IMG/VR virus record: IMGVR_UViG_3300042473_000568
Location: 1-29,909 of that record
Source: a virus
DNA length: 29,909 nucleotides
Direction: 5' to 3' (one strand)
Below are positions 6,053 through 13,281 of this stretch, one piece after another. The notes under the pieces were generated by a model. The model made no database searches. It was not told the origin of the DNA and saw nothing but the letters and a program-made list of their open reading frames with translations. Numbering within the stretch: position 1 is the stretch's first letter; every line of letters begins with the position of its first letter. Made by a program: the position numbers and the translations under genes.

Positions 6053-9019
6053 ATGCCTTCTTCAAACCCAGTCGATTACGGCGCCGATCCCTGTGGACTG
6101 AGAAACAGCGCGTGGGCGATCAATGAATGCCTATTCGCTGCGCTGCGCTGCGATTTTCCAGTGGGGACATTCCTGCTTGGATCGAGTCCAGGGGCGAAGA
6201 TTATCGATCGTGTCCGCACCGCAGGCGTTGCGACGTTTAACACGTCCACCCCGCACGGGCTCGTTGTCGGCGAGAAGATTACCTTGTACGGATTTACCGA
6301 CGGTACATTCAACGGCACCGGGCCGTTACAGTTTGGATTCACGGTTCTCAGCATACCTACTCCGACGCAATTTACAGCAGCGGTTCCTGGAGCTGATGCA
6401 CCTCTGGTAACCGAAGATGGTTGGATCAACCTGATCGGCGGCGGTTACACCTCGTCACTTGTGATGGGATACCCACCATTCACAGGCGTAATCAACAACA
6501 TCGCATTCACCGGCCAGGGCATCGGTAAGACCACCCTGAAGTTTGCCGACCACACCTCCACAAAAAGAGGGGACACTTTTGGATTCAACATTCAGATGCT
6601 GAAGACCCTTGGAAATTACACAGGGTTTGGAGTTGTAGGGGCACCTGGAGCTTATGCAGGTGCGCCGCTAGACAGCATCAACTGCAAAAACACGATAATT
6701 GAAGGGATTACTTTCGACGGAAACTACGCCAACAATTCGGTCGCAGACACTAAGATAATTTCCATTCAACGAACAAGCGGTGTAAACACTTACAATACGG
6801 CGTATCCACACTTTATTACACCGACTGCAACACCGGCTTACATTCCTCCGGTTGTTCCTGCTCCGTACACCAATGTTAGCGCAGTCAACCAGTACATAAG
6901 CAACGTAATTACAGTTGGACCAGGAAACGATTCTTCGTTTGTTGGATTTGGTCAGGTTGAAAACATTACCTCGATGTCTTTTCAACGCGATCTCAGGTCT
7001 GTAATTATTGGTGCACTTAGGGTAAATTACATTACTTTCAGCTACATAACACTAACAAAACACCCGTCTTGGAACTTTGGATTTACCGTTGGTGATTCAA
7101 TCATTGTCACGGGGATGACGGATGCAACATTCAACGGAACTTTTACGGTTGCAGGGTTTGTTTCAGCCAACGAAGTTTACTTTCTTGATACTGCACCAAA
7201 TCCAACCATTACGCTTCCCGCTCAAAACGGACGCGTCTACTCTCCGACACAATACCCAGATGTCTTGTTGACGGCTCAATCAACAGCTGGCGTAAACTCG
7301 TCATTCACCGTCGCGGGAATCAACCACGTCGGCGAGAACGCGCTCATTCAGAACAACCAGTTCTACGATTTTGGAGTTGGAATTGCGGATGCCGAGACGT
7401 TTATCGTGAAGTCGTTTCTTCCGATGAATGTTCCTGACAACACTCAGGGAGCAAGAGTGCTGAACAACGATTTCAGCTACCAAGGACGCAACTCGATTCA
7501 AAGCACCCTGTACCCCGGTAGCGCAGAATCGAACACTCAGTGTGTGGTTGGCGGGTTTTCGAGTCTGATTAACCCTATCAATGTGGTTTCTCGCGTTGGT
7601 GGAGTTGCGACCTACACCTGCGTGATGAAGCACACGTTGAGGGTAGGGGATGTAGTGATCGTAAATTCTTTTTCAAACCCCACTTTCAACGGAACTCTGA
7701 CCGTAATCTCGACTCCAGACGCGTTTCGATTTACAGCAAACACAGGTGGACCAGATGTACTCCCCGGCCTCTACCTCGACGGCCAGGTAACCATGCTCCG
7801 AAGTCAGCGCATTTTTGCTACAGGATGCGAGTTCAAATACAACCGGGTTCAGGGTGGCCCTAATCCAGTTGACCAGCAGAGCCCGGTTACTGCTATCACA
7901 GTTCGTGAAGCCAACGGTGCGGATATCAGCTACAACAATTTCGACGGGTTCCGTGGCACCTGCTTCTACGTCGATTCCTACCAGCACAAGGGAACACACA
8001 TCCATCACAACTCGGCGCTGAACATATCAGCTTTTATTGCCTTGGTTGTGCAGGATTGGTTTACGTTGATTTCAGGGGTTCCAACTATTACTAACCCAGA
8101 GGCTTACTCAACCTTGATCTCAGGGCATAAGGATATGTTGATCGAGAACAACGATGTTCTCCTGACAGGGCCAGGATCATGGTTCTACCAGACCGCGTAC
8201 ACCCCCTTGGACGCCGTTTTCCTGGTCAACAACCATGATGTCAACAAGTCCACCTGGTACTATCCGACGGACTACCAGATACCGATTAGGCCACTGGCTC
8301 CGCCGGCCCCATTTCCGACAGGGGCGTCAAGAGACGCAGCTGGTATATCGACGTTCACCACGGTCTCCCCGCATGAACTTCAGGTAGGAATGGAAATTTC
8401 GATGGTTAGCGTGGCAGACGGCACGTTTAACGGCGTGTTTACCGTCCTTTCAACGCCTTCGACCACGCAGTTTACGGTTAATAACCCGGTGGGTCCGCTT
8501 CCAAATACGCCAGTTACGTCAGGAAGCGGATTCCTCGGCATCAACAGCCCGATCAACTTCCCGTGGGAAATCAAACCCATCGGATTCCAGCGCACCGCCG
8601 GAGTCGCCACGTACACGACGAACAAGGCGCACCAGATACTCCTTGGATACCACGTAACCGTTGAGGGGCTCAGCAACGCTTCGTTCAACGACCAGGTGAT
8701 CGTGACCGGAACACCGACGGCCACGACGTTTACCTGCGCGAGTCCTGGCCCAGACGTAGCGTTCACCTCCTCAATCGGCAACTTCTTCCGGTACGTCGAT
8801 AACATCCAGATTGGATGCAACAGCGTGCGAAGGCTCAGCGGACAAGGTTTGGTCCGCAATAACGGAGGCCAGTTCGGTAACGCATTTCTCACAGGGCGCC
8901 CGAACCGCTGTGTTGCGCCTCTTGAGCAGTTTTTCTATTTCGATTGTCCCGAGGGCTGTTTGGCGCTTGAATGCGACCCAGGCCCGTGTAAGCCAAACGA
9001 CTACCTTTACCGCATCTAA
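6053..9019 (+). CDS. Tailspike with beta-helix fold and repeated modules
   Basis: This 988-residue protein is likely a receptor-binding tailspike, possibly with glycan-degrading activity. The N-terminus (VDYGADPCGLRNSAWAINEC) resembles the first turn of pectate-lyase-3-type right-handed beta-helices. Later rungs carry the usual short strands with Asn/Asp turns: IIEGITFDGNYANN, ENALIQNNQFYDFG, GADISYNNFDGF, DMLIENNDVLLTG. Five or six copies of a roughly 60-residue beta-rich module are inserted between helix segments (near 6209, 6770 partial, 7021, 7592, 8330 and 8591). The C-terminal end is cysteine rich (CPEGCLALECDPGPC). No catalytic residues can be assigned by eye. The ATG at 6053, one base after the hub stop, is preferred over an in-frame ATG at 6026 inside the hub gene. 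Confidence 0.8.
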   Translation: MPSSNPVDYGADPCGLRNSAWAINECLFAALRCDFPVGTFLLGSSPGAKIIDRVRTAGVATFNTSTPHGLVVGEKITLYGFTDGTFNGTGPLQFGFTVLSIPTPTQFTAAVPGADAPLVTEDGWINLIGGGYTSSLVMGYPPFTGVINNIAFTGQGIGKTTLKFADHTSTKRGDTFGFNIQMLKTLGNYTGFGVVGAPGAYAGAPLDSINCKNTIIEGITFDGNYANNSVADTKIISIQRTSGVNTYNTAYPHFITPTATPAYIPPVVPAPYTNVSAVNQYISNVITVGPGNDSSFVGFGQVENITSMSFQRDLRSVIIGALRVNYITFSYITLTKHPSWNFGFTVGDSIIVTGMTDATFNGTFTVAGFVSANEVYFLDTAPNPTITLPAQNGRVYSPTQYPDVLLTAQSTAGVNSSFTVAGINHVGENALIQNNQFYDFGVGIADAETFIVKSFLPMNVPDNTQGARVLNNDFSYQGRNSIQSTLYPGSAESNTQCVVGGFSSLINPINVVSRVGGVATYTCVMKHTLRVGDVVIVNSFSNPTFNGTLTVISTPDAFRFTANTGGPDVLPGLYLDGQVTMLRSQRIFATGCEFKYNRVQGGPNPVDQQSPVTAITVREANGADISYNNFDGFRGTCFYVDSYQHKGTHIHHNSALNISAFIALVVQDWFTLISGVPTITNPEAYSTLISGHKDMLIENNDVLLTGPGSWFYQTAYTPLDAVFLVNNHDVNKSTWYYPTDYQIPIRPLAPPAPFPTGASRDAAGISTFTTVSPHELQVGMEISMVSVADGTFNGVFTVLSTPSTTQFTVNNPVGPLPNTPVTSGSGFLGINSPINFPWEIKPIGFQRTAGVATYTTNKAHQILLGYHVTVEGLSNASFNDQVIVTGTPTATTFTCASPGPDVAFTSSIGNFFRYVDNIQIGCNSVRRLSGQGLVRNNGGQFGNAFLTGRPNRCVAPLEQFFYFDCPEGCLALECDPGPCKPNDYLYRI
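6209..6408 (+). repeat. Tailspike module copy 1
   Basis: Encodes RVRTAGVATFNTSTPHGLVV, then FTDGTFNG, then PTPTQFTAAVPGADAP. This is one of the most complete copies and defines the module pattern. Confidence 0.85.
6770..6815 (+). repeat. Partial tailspike module
   Basis: Encodes RTSGVNTYNTAYPHF, which matches only the first strand pair of the module. The expected VGD and TFNG segments do not follow; a proline/tyrosine-rich stretch replaces them. It may be a decayed copy. Confidence 0.45.
7021..7215 (+). repeat. Divergent tailspike module copy 2
   Basis: The first strands are diverged (YITLTKHPSWNFGFTVGDSI), but the VTGMTDATFNGTFTVAG core is well kept. It is shorter in the last strand than the other copies. 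Confidence 0.6.
7592..7768 (+). repeat. Tailspike module copy 3
   Basis: Encodes RVGGVATYTCVMKHTLRVGD, then SNPTFNGTLTVISTPDAFRF and a final GGPDV. It follows the module pattern throughout. Confidence 0.8.
8330..8510 (+). repeat. Tailspike module copy 4
   Basis: Encodes RDAAGISTFTTVSPHELQVG, then ADGTFNGVFTVLSTPSTTQF. It lies 27 codons before copy 5, so two modules sit almost in tandem near the C-terminus. Confidence 0.8.
8591..8769 (+). repeat. Tailspike module copy 5
   Basis: Encodes RTAGVATYTTNKAHQILLGY, then SNASFNDQVIVTGTPTATTF and PGPDV. The usual TFNG is changed to SFND. Confidence 0.8.
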
Positions 9020-9021
9020 CC

Positions 9022-10005
9022 ATGCCAACCATTGACATTTCCGCTGGCACACTGCCGCCACCAACCTGCTACGCCTCGGAACAGGATCGGCTTGACGCCT
9101 ACGCCTCCGCGCTGATTGGCAACCTGAACACTGGAGCAGAGTGGGCAAGCTCTCAGACCGTGCCCGGGAACACTGGACTCTACTGGCTTCGTACCGACAT
9201 CAGTAATCGCCCAGTTGAGGTGTTGAAGTTTTCGTCGGCAGCCGGAGATGCTCAGTTCATTCGACTGTCGAGTGAGGTGGTGTTTGCCGGAACTGCTAGC
9301 GGCGCCGCTGGAGCTTACGCAGTCATAAACTCGCCGCCATATCCAAGCCCAGGGTCCGCCTATCGGACCGGCCAGATTTACACCTTCCTTGCGAATCACA
9401 CCAACACTGCCGGCTGTACGTTGAACGTCGATGCTCAGGGCGCCAAGACGATCACAAAGGACGGCACAGCGGCGTTAATAGCAAATGACATCCTGATTGG
9501 GCAGGTGGTTTCAGTGATGTACGACGGGGTGAATTTCCAGTTGCTTACGCAGAAGCGGGATTTTACACGGCTGAGTTTAAAGCAGTTTTTGACGTATGCG
9601 TCAGCACCAATACCAATCGTTCAGAATGGCGTTCTGATGCCGTTTAATCACGGTTTTGGCGTGATGCCGTTCATGGTTCGAGCCGTGCTAATTCGTCAAA
9701 CTGGTGTCCCAGGTTCGTTTAGTACCTTTACCGATTCACTGCCAAGCCCTGCGGTAACTTTTGATTGGTACGAAGGCCAAGAGGTTGACTGCTTAAATTT
9801 CGTTGCGGATCGAACAAGCGACTTGCCGGCCTTCAAATATCTTTGCGATCCAACTCAAGTTAACGTCCAAGCGGTTGCGTTTAATTCGACTCTTGGCGGC
9901 ATCATTTTCCCCTACATGACGCCACCGCTTGGAACCTCAAGTAACGCGTCAGATTACAGGATCAAAGTCTACGCTACCGCACTAAACCCGGCTTACGTCC
10001 CATGA
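9022..10005 (+). CDS. Tail fibre-like protein
   Basis: This 327-residue protein begins two bases after the tailspike stop. The central segment (about residues 90-175) has the pattern GxIYTFLANHTNTAGCTLNV ... AKTITKDGTAAL ... GQVVSVMYDGVNFQLL. I recognise this as a beta-rich module common in phage tail fibre and appendage proteins, where it precedes a receptor-binding tip. The C-terminal third (about 185-327) is beta-rich and has no recognisable family. Position between the tailspike and the adaptor-like gene supports a virion role as a second host-recognition protein. The stop overlaps the next start as ATGA. A baseplate/decoration role is the alternative. No coiled-coil trimerisation stretch is evident. 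Confidence 0.65.
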   Translation: MPTIDISAGTLPPPTCYASEQDRLDAYASALIGNLNTGAEWASSQTVPGNTGLYWLRTDISNRPVEVLKFSSAAGDAQFIRLSSEVVFAGTASGAAGAYAVINSPPYPSPGSAYRTGQIYTFLANHTNTAGCTLNVDAQGAKTITKDGTAALIANDILIGQVVSVMYDGVNFQLLTQKRDFTRLSLKQFLTYASAPIPIVQNGVLMPFNHGFGVMPFMVRAVLIRQTGVPGSFSTFTDSLPSPAVTFDWYEGQEVDCLNFVADRTSDLPAFKYLCDPTQVNVQAVAFNSTLGGIIFPYMTPPLGTSSNASDYRIKVYATALNPAYVP

Positions 10006-11099
10006 GAAAAACCCTCGCCCAAGCCAAGAACTCCACGATCCCGCAGGCAGTCGGTCTGGCCACCTGCGACGAGCGTTTCGTCCAGCTGCTCAACGAGGCT
10101 CAGGCTCGTTTGGCGGACATGGGCAAGTGGTGGGGCACGTACAAGAAGCTGCGCGTCTGCGTCACCGCTGGCTGCATCACCTGGCCTCGGGAGGTCAAGA
10201 CAATCGAGGCGATGAACCTCTGCGGCTACAACATCCCCATCCAGAACCAGTGGTACGAGTTCCAGACGGACACCCGGGCACCACGCACCGGATGCGGCCG
10301 GGAAGGATGCGAGCAAGACCAGCTGCTGGATCGTGGCATGGTGACGCAGTTTCGGGATTTCACAGGCGCGTCTAAGATCCGCATCTACCCGCAGCTAGCA
10401 GCTGATGCAGGCAAGCGCGTGCTGCTTCAGGGTTTGAATGCTGCCACCAACCAGCCGATCCGGACCTTAGATGCGGTAACTGGAGAGTACGTCTGGGGTG
10501 AGTACGTGACGCTACCCAACCCATCGGTGGTCGCATACGTCGAGACATCCGCAATAAACATCTTCAAGATGCCAGGTCTGACTGGCGCCCAGAAGCCATT
10601 GACCCAAGGGAGTCTAACGATCAACGCGGTTAACACGACGACCGGCGTACAGACCCAGATCGCCATTTGGGGCCCGAGCGAGCAGAACCCTGAGTACCGA
10701 CGCACCTACCTTGTCGGGATGCCCGAGGTGTGCGGTGGCGCCAACTCGTGCAGCACCACTCAGGACAACTGCTGCATCGACAACGGAGACGGCTGCGTGC
10801 CAGCAGACGAGACTTGCACCAACACGGTCGTGGAAGCGATCGTTCGCCTGGACTTCATACCGGCGATCGTTGATTCAGACTGGCTGTTTATCGGGAACCT
10901 TCAGGCGATCAAGCACATGATGAAGGCGATCCAGAAGGAAGACCGAAATCAGTACACCGAGGCCGAGCGCGAGATCCAGCTAGCACTGCGGTCGCTTCGG
11001 AATGAGCTTGAGGCGTACAGCCCCAACGAGCGCAGCGTAATTAACGTGCAGCCGTTTGGGTCCGCGAAGATTCAATTTCGGTTCGGTGGATTCATCTGA
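10002..11099 (+). CDS. Tail adaptor/tubular-like protein with Cys-rich insert
   Basis: This 365-residue protein probably connects the portal to the tail, like head-tail adaptor or T7 gp11-type tail tubular proteins. The support is the N-terminal helical region (LLNEAQARLADMGKWWGTYK) followed by a strand and WPREVKTIEAMN, a layout I associate with such connectors, and a helical C-terminal segment (EAEREIQLALRSLRNELEAY). Two cysteine clusters are unusual: GCGREGCEQD near residue 100, and a denser one near 243-272 with about seven Cys in 30 residues (including NCCIDNGDGC). Both flanking junctions are overlapped start/stops, ATGA upstream and TGATG downstream, indicating coupling with the tail fibre and cupin-like genes. 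The exact structural role is inferred. Confidence 0.6.
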   Translation: MRKTLAQAKNSTIPQAVGLATCDERFVQLLNEAQARLADMGKWWGTYKKLRVCVTAGCITWPREVKTIEAMNLCGYNIPIQNQWYEFQTDTRAPRTGCGREGCEQDQLLDRGMVTQFRDFTGASKIRIYPQLAADAGKRVLLQGLNAATNQPIRTLDAVTGEYVWGEYVTLPNPSVVAYVETSAINIFKMPGLTGAQKPLTQGSLTINAVNTTTGVQTQIAIWGPSEQNPEYRRTYLVGMPEVCGGANSCSTTQDNCCIDNGDGCVPADETCTNTVVEAIVRLDFIPAIVDSDWLFIGNLQAIKHMMKAIQKEDRNQYTEAEREIQLALRSLRNELEAYSPNERSVINVQPFGSAKIQFRFGGFI

Positions 11100-11584
11100 T
11101 GACTGAGGAGCTTCCAGTAGCCGTTCAACCTGTTACGTGGCTCGATATCCTGACGGATGAGACCATCACGTTCGACGATCGTTTGGACAGATGGGAAGCG
11201 TTCGTGGCGAATCTTCCGCAGCAGGAGTGCCCGCTGAAGCACACGTTCCCAGAGGGGATGTACGTGCGTGAAATCTTCATGCCGGCTGGGTCAATCGTAA
11301 CCAGTCGCATCCATAAGTTCGACAACCCGTTCTTCATCACCAAAGGCAGGGTCACAGTCATCAGCGAGAACGAAGGTCTAGTTACCTACGTAGCGCCGTA
11401 TTCTGGCATCACGAAGCCAGGAACCCGCCGTGTGCTGTTTATCCATGAAGATACCACTTGGACGACGGTCCACTTAAACCCCAGCAATAAGACGGATCAC
11501 GAAGACATCCTGAACGACATTGCGTCCGTGAGGGAAAATCAATACTTACTATGTCAATATTCGCATCAGCAGTTGGGCCAGTAA
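11099..11584 (+). CDS. Cupin-like phage protein
   Basis: This is a 161-residue protein with a predicted small beta-barrel. The segment YVREIFMPAGSIVTSRIHKF is followed by FFITKGRVTVISENEG and a late RVLFIHEDTTWTTVHL, the strand order of a single cupin domain (glycine-rich turns and a histidine in each half). Cupins bind metals or small ligands, but no function can be assigned. Similar cupin-like proteins occur among phage structural genes, so a capsid or tail decoration role is possible. It overlaps the adaptor gene by one base (TGATG), and its last 34 bases are shared with the next gene. The putative metal ligands (His in SRIHKF, His near HED) are only partly conserved, so binding is uncertain. 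Confidence 0.65.
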   Translation: MTEELPVAVQPVTWLDILTDETITFDDRLDRWEAFVANLPQQECPLKHTFPEGMYVREIFMPAGSIVTSRIHKFDNPFFITKGRVTVISENEGLVTYVAPYSGITKPGTRRVLFIHEDTTWTTVHLNPSNKTDHEDILNDIASVRENQYLLCQYSHQQLGQ

Positions 11585-12321
11585 TCGCAGGCGGAATTGT
11601 GTCGGCAGGGATTGGTGCCGGTATGTCGGCATCGTCTGCTAGCGCCTCGCGCCGGCAGGCCCGTGACGCCGCTAACCTCCCGGGAATCAACATTGGCTCA
11701 GTGATGGGAGAATCCTCCCTAAACGCGCCTCGTGCCCGTGAGATGGAGGCTGAGCGAAATGCGATTAGTCGCGCCCAGCTTCTGGAGTCGCTCGGTATTC
11801 AGATTCCTGGTTATCAGGAAGGCCAAGCTCAGCGCACGCAGAACGCGCTAGCGCTGCTTCGAGGGGAACTGCCACCTGATGTCGCGGCTCAGATTCAACG
11901 TAGAGCGGCCAGCCAAGCTCTTGAGAAAGGGTTTGCTGGAAGTGGAGCCGGGAAGAATTTGGTTCTTCGAGACATCGGTCGGGGTTCTTATGAAGCCGCA
12001 AGACTCGGTGAACAACAATTCGCCAACATCATCGGAACAACGCCAATGGCTCCGTTGGCCAACTACGAGTTTACTCCGCAACAGATAGCGGCCCTGCGAG
12101 GCGGTGAGCGTGGAGGCCAACAGCAGGCGCTCCTTTCAGCTGCCGGTATGCCGAGCGGAACTGGTGTCGCTGGTCAGGCATTTGGATCGCTTGGATCAGG
12201 GTTAACCAACCTTGGATTCGCGCAGCTGGGGGCGCAAACTCGCGCTAATGCTGGCACAGGTGGTGATTGGGATTATTCAACCGGAATGCCGACAGGTTAC
12301 GGTCGCCAAGGACTAAGCTAA
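11551..12321 (+). CDS. Glycine-rich internal virion/ejection-type protein
   Basis: This 256-residue protein begins with a hydrophobic glycine/alanine-rich stretch (VGPVIAGGIVSAGIGAGMSA) followed by a basic helix (SASRRQARDA). A long Gln/Ala/Arg-rich helical region follows (about residues 60-150), then a glycine-rich, low-complexity C-terminus. A membrane-active N-terminus plus helical body is the usual look of small internal virion proteins that short-tailed phages eject to cross the cell envelope. The gene overlaps the cupin-like gene by 34 bases and is 6 bases before the next coiled-coil gene. No family name can be given. The AUG at 11551 lacks a Shine-Dalgarno sequence. An alternative reading is a tail needle/assembly protein. 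Confidence 0.65.
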   Translation: MSIFASAVGPVIAGGIVSAGIGAGMSASSASASRRQARDAANLPGINIGSVMGESSLNAPRAREMEAERNAISRAQLLESLGIQIPGYQEGQAQRTQNALALLRGELPPDVAAQIQRRAASQALEKGFAGSGAGKNLVLRDIGRGSYEAARLGEQQFANIIGTTPMAPLANYEFTPQQIAALRGGERGGQQQALLSAAGMPSGTGVAGQAFGSLGSGLTNLGFAQLGAQTRANAGTGGDWDYSTGMPTGYGRQGLS

Positions 12322-12327
12322 AATTTT

Positions 12328-13275
12328 ATGGCAAACCCCTTCTCAGGACTCGAAAACATCGGGCAATCGTACCTTCAAGGCGTGCAGCTGGCGAATCAGC
12401 GGCAGGCCAGGGAGGAAGCAACAGCGCAGCGTGGTGAAGAGACGCGGATGCGAGGGCAGTATTATCAGGACCTCGTTGACCAGCGGAGGGAGGCGGCGGC
12501 GTTGGCGGCGACGGCGCGCGCGGATGAGTTAAAACGGCGAACTGACGCAGACGTGTTAGCAGCAAAGCAGCGTGACGACACGCTGGGACTTAAATTTGGA
12601 AAAAGCCTTGTCCGTGATGCAAAAGGAAACATTGACCTGATTGCATCTGCCACCAAATTGGAAGAATCTGAAAGTCAAGACAAATTTAACGAGACCGCTG
12701 GATTAGCTGCAGCCCTTGGAAAACCACTAGAGGGAATTGACCCTAATATCCTTAAATCCAAATCATATCAGAGGGGCGTGGCGCAGGGGATGGTGGAAAA
12801 TCTGAAGAACGATACCGCGCTTCAAAAGGTTCTGGCGTCGCAAGGGGGGATGTTACTGCAACCGAAAGCGATACCGGCAGATCTTGAGCCAGCAATCAGT
12901 GGGCCGTCACAAGACACTGAGTTAAACGTGTTGAATGAGATTAGGCAAACACAAGGTGTCCCTGAAACTTTAGTTCAACCGCCTGCAAGGACTTCTCTTA
13001 AAAAACCTCCAGAAGGATATCAATATATTGACATTGGAGGAGGCAAAACAGCCCTTATAAAGATACCTAAAGCAACGAAGTCAGATCGGCCGGTTTTCGT
13101 TAAAACCGTCAAGGTGAAAGATGCTGAAGGAAACGAAACTGAAATGAAGTACACAAAGGAGGAGGTAGATGCTGGACTTGATAGGCTTGTTGCGCCTCCC
13201 GGTTTACCTGCCTCCACGAATGCGGCTATTTTAAGAGTAATCGGTGGCGCCGGAAACAGATCTATTCAAAGATAA
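12328..13275 (+). CDS. Coiled-coil virion protein, probable ejection protein
   Basis: This 315-residue protein is not assignable to a known family. Residues about 15-75 form a strongly charged, alanine/arginine/glutamate-rich heptad-like helix (LANQRQAREEATAQRGEETR). A mixed region follows, then a proline-rich linker, and a lysine-rich C-terminus containing an IDIGGGKTALIKIP strand pair. It lies between the glycine-rich small protein and the giant helicase protein, all in one direction with gaps of 6 bases, so a role in the internal core or ejection complex is likely. I infer this from position and composition only. No ribosome binding site is visible before its ATG. Confidence 0.6.
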   Translation: MANPFSGLENIGQSYLQGVQLANQRQAREEATAQRGEETRMRGQYYQDLVDQRREAAALAATARADELKRRTDADVLAAKQRDDTLGLKFGKSLVRDAKGNIDLIASATKLEESESQDKFNETAGLAAALGKPLEGIDPNILKSKSYQRGVAQGMVENLKNDTALQKVLASQGGMLLQPKAIPADLEPAISGPSQDTELNVLNEIRQTQGVPETLVQPPARTSLKKPPEGYQYIDIGGGKTALIKIPKATKSDRPVFVKTVKVKDAEGNETEMKYTKEEVDAGLDRLVAPPGLPASTNAAILRVIGGAGNRSIQR

Positions 13276-13281
13276 CCAGCC

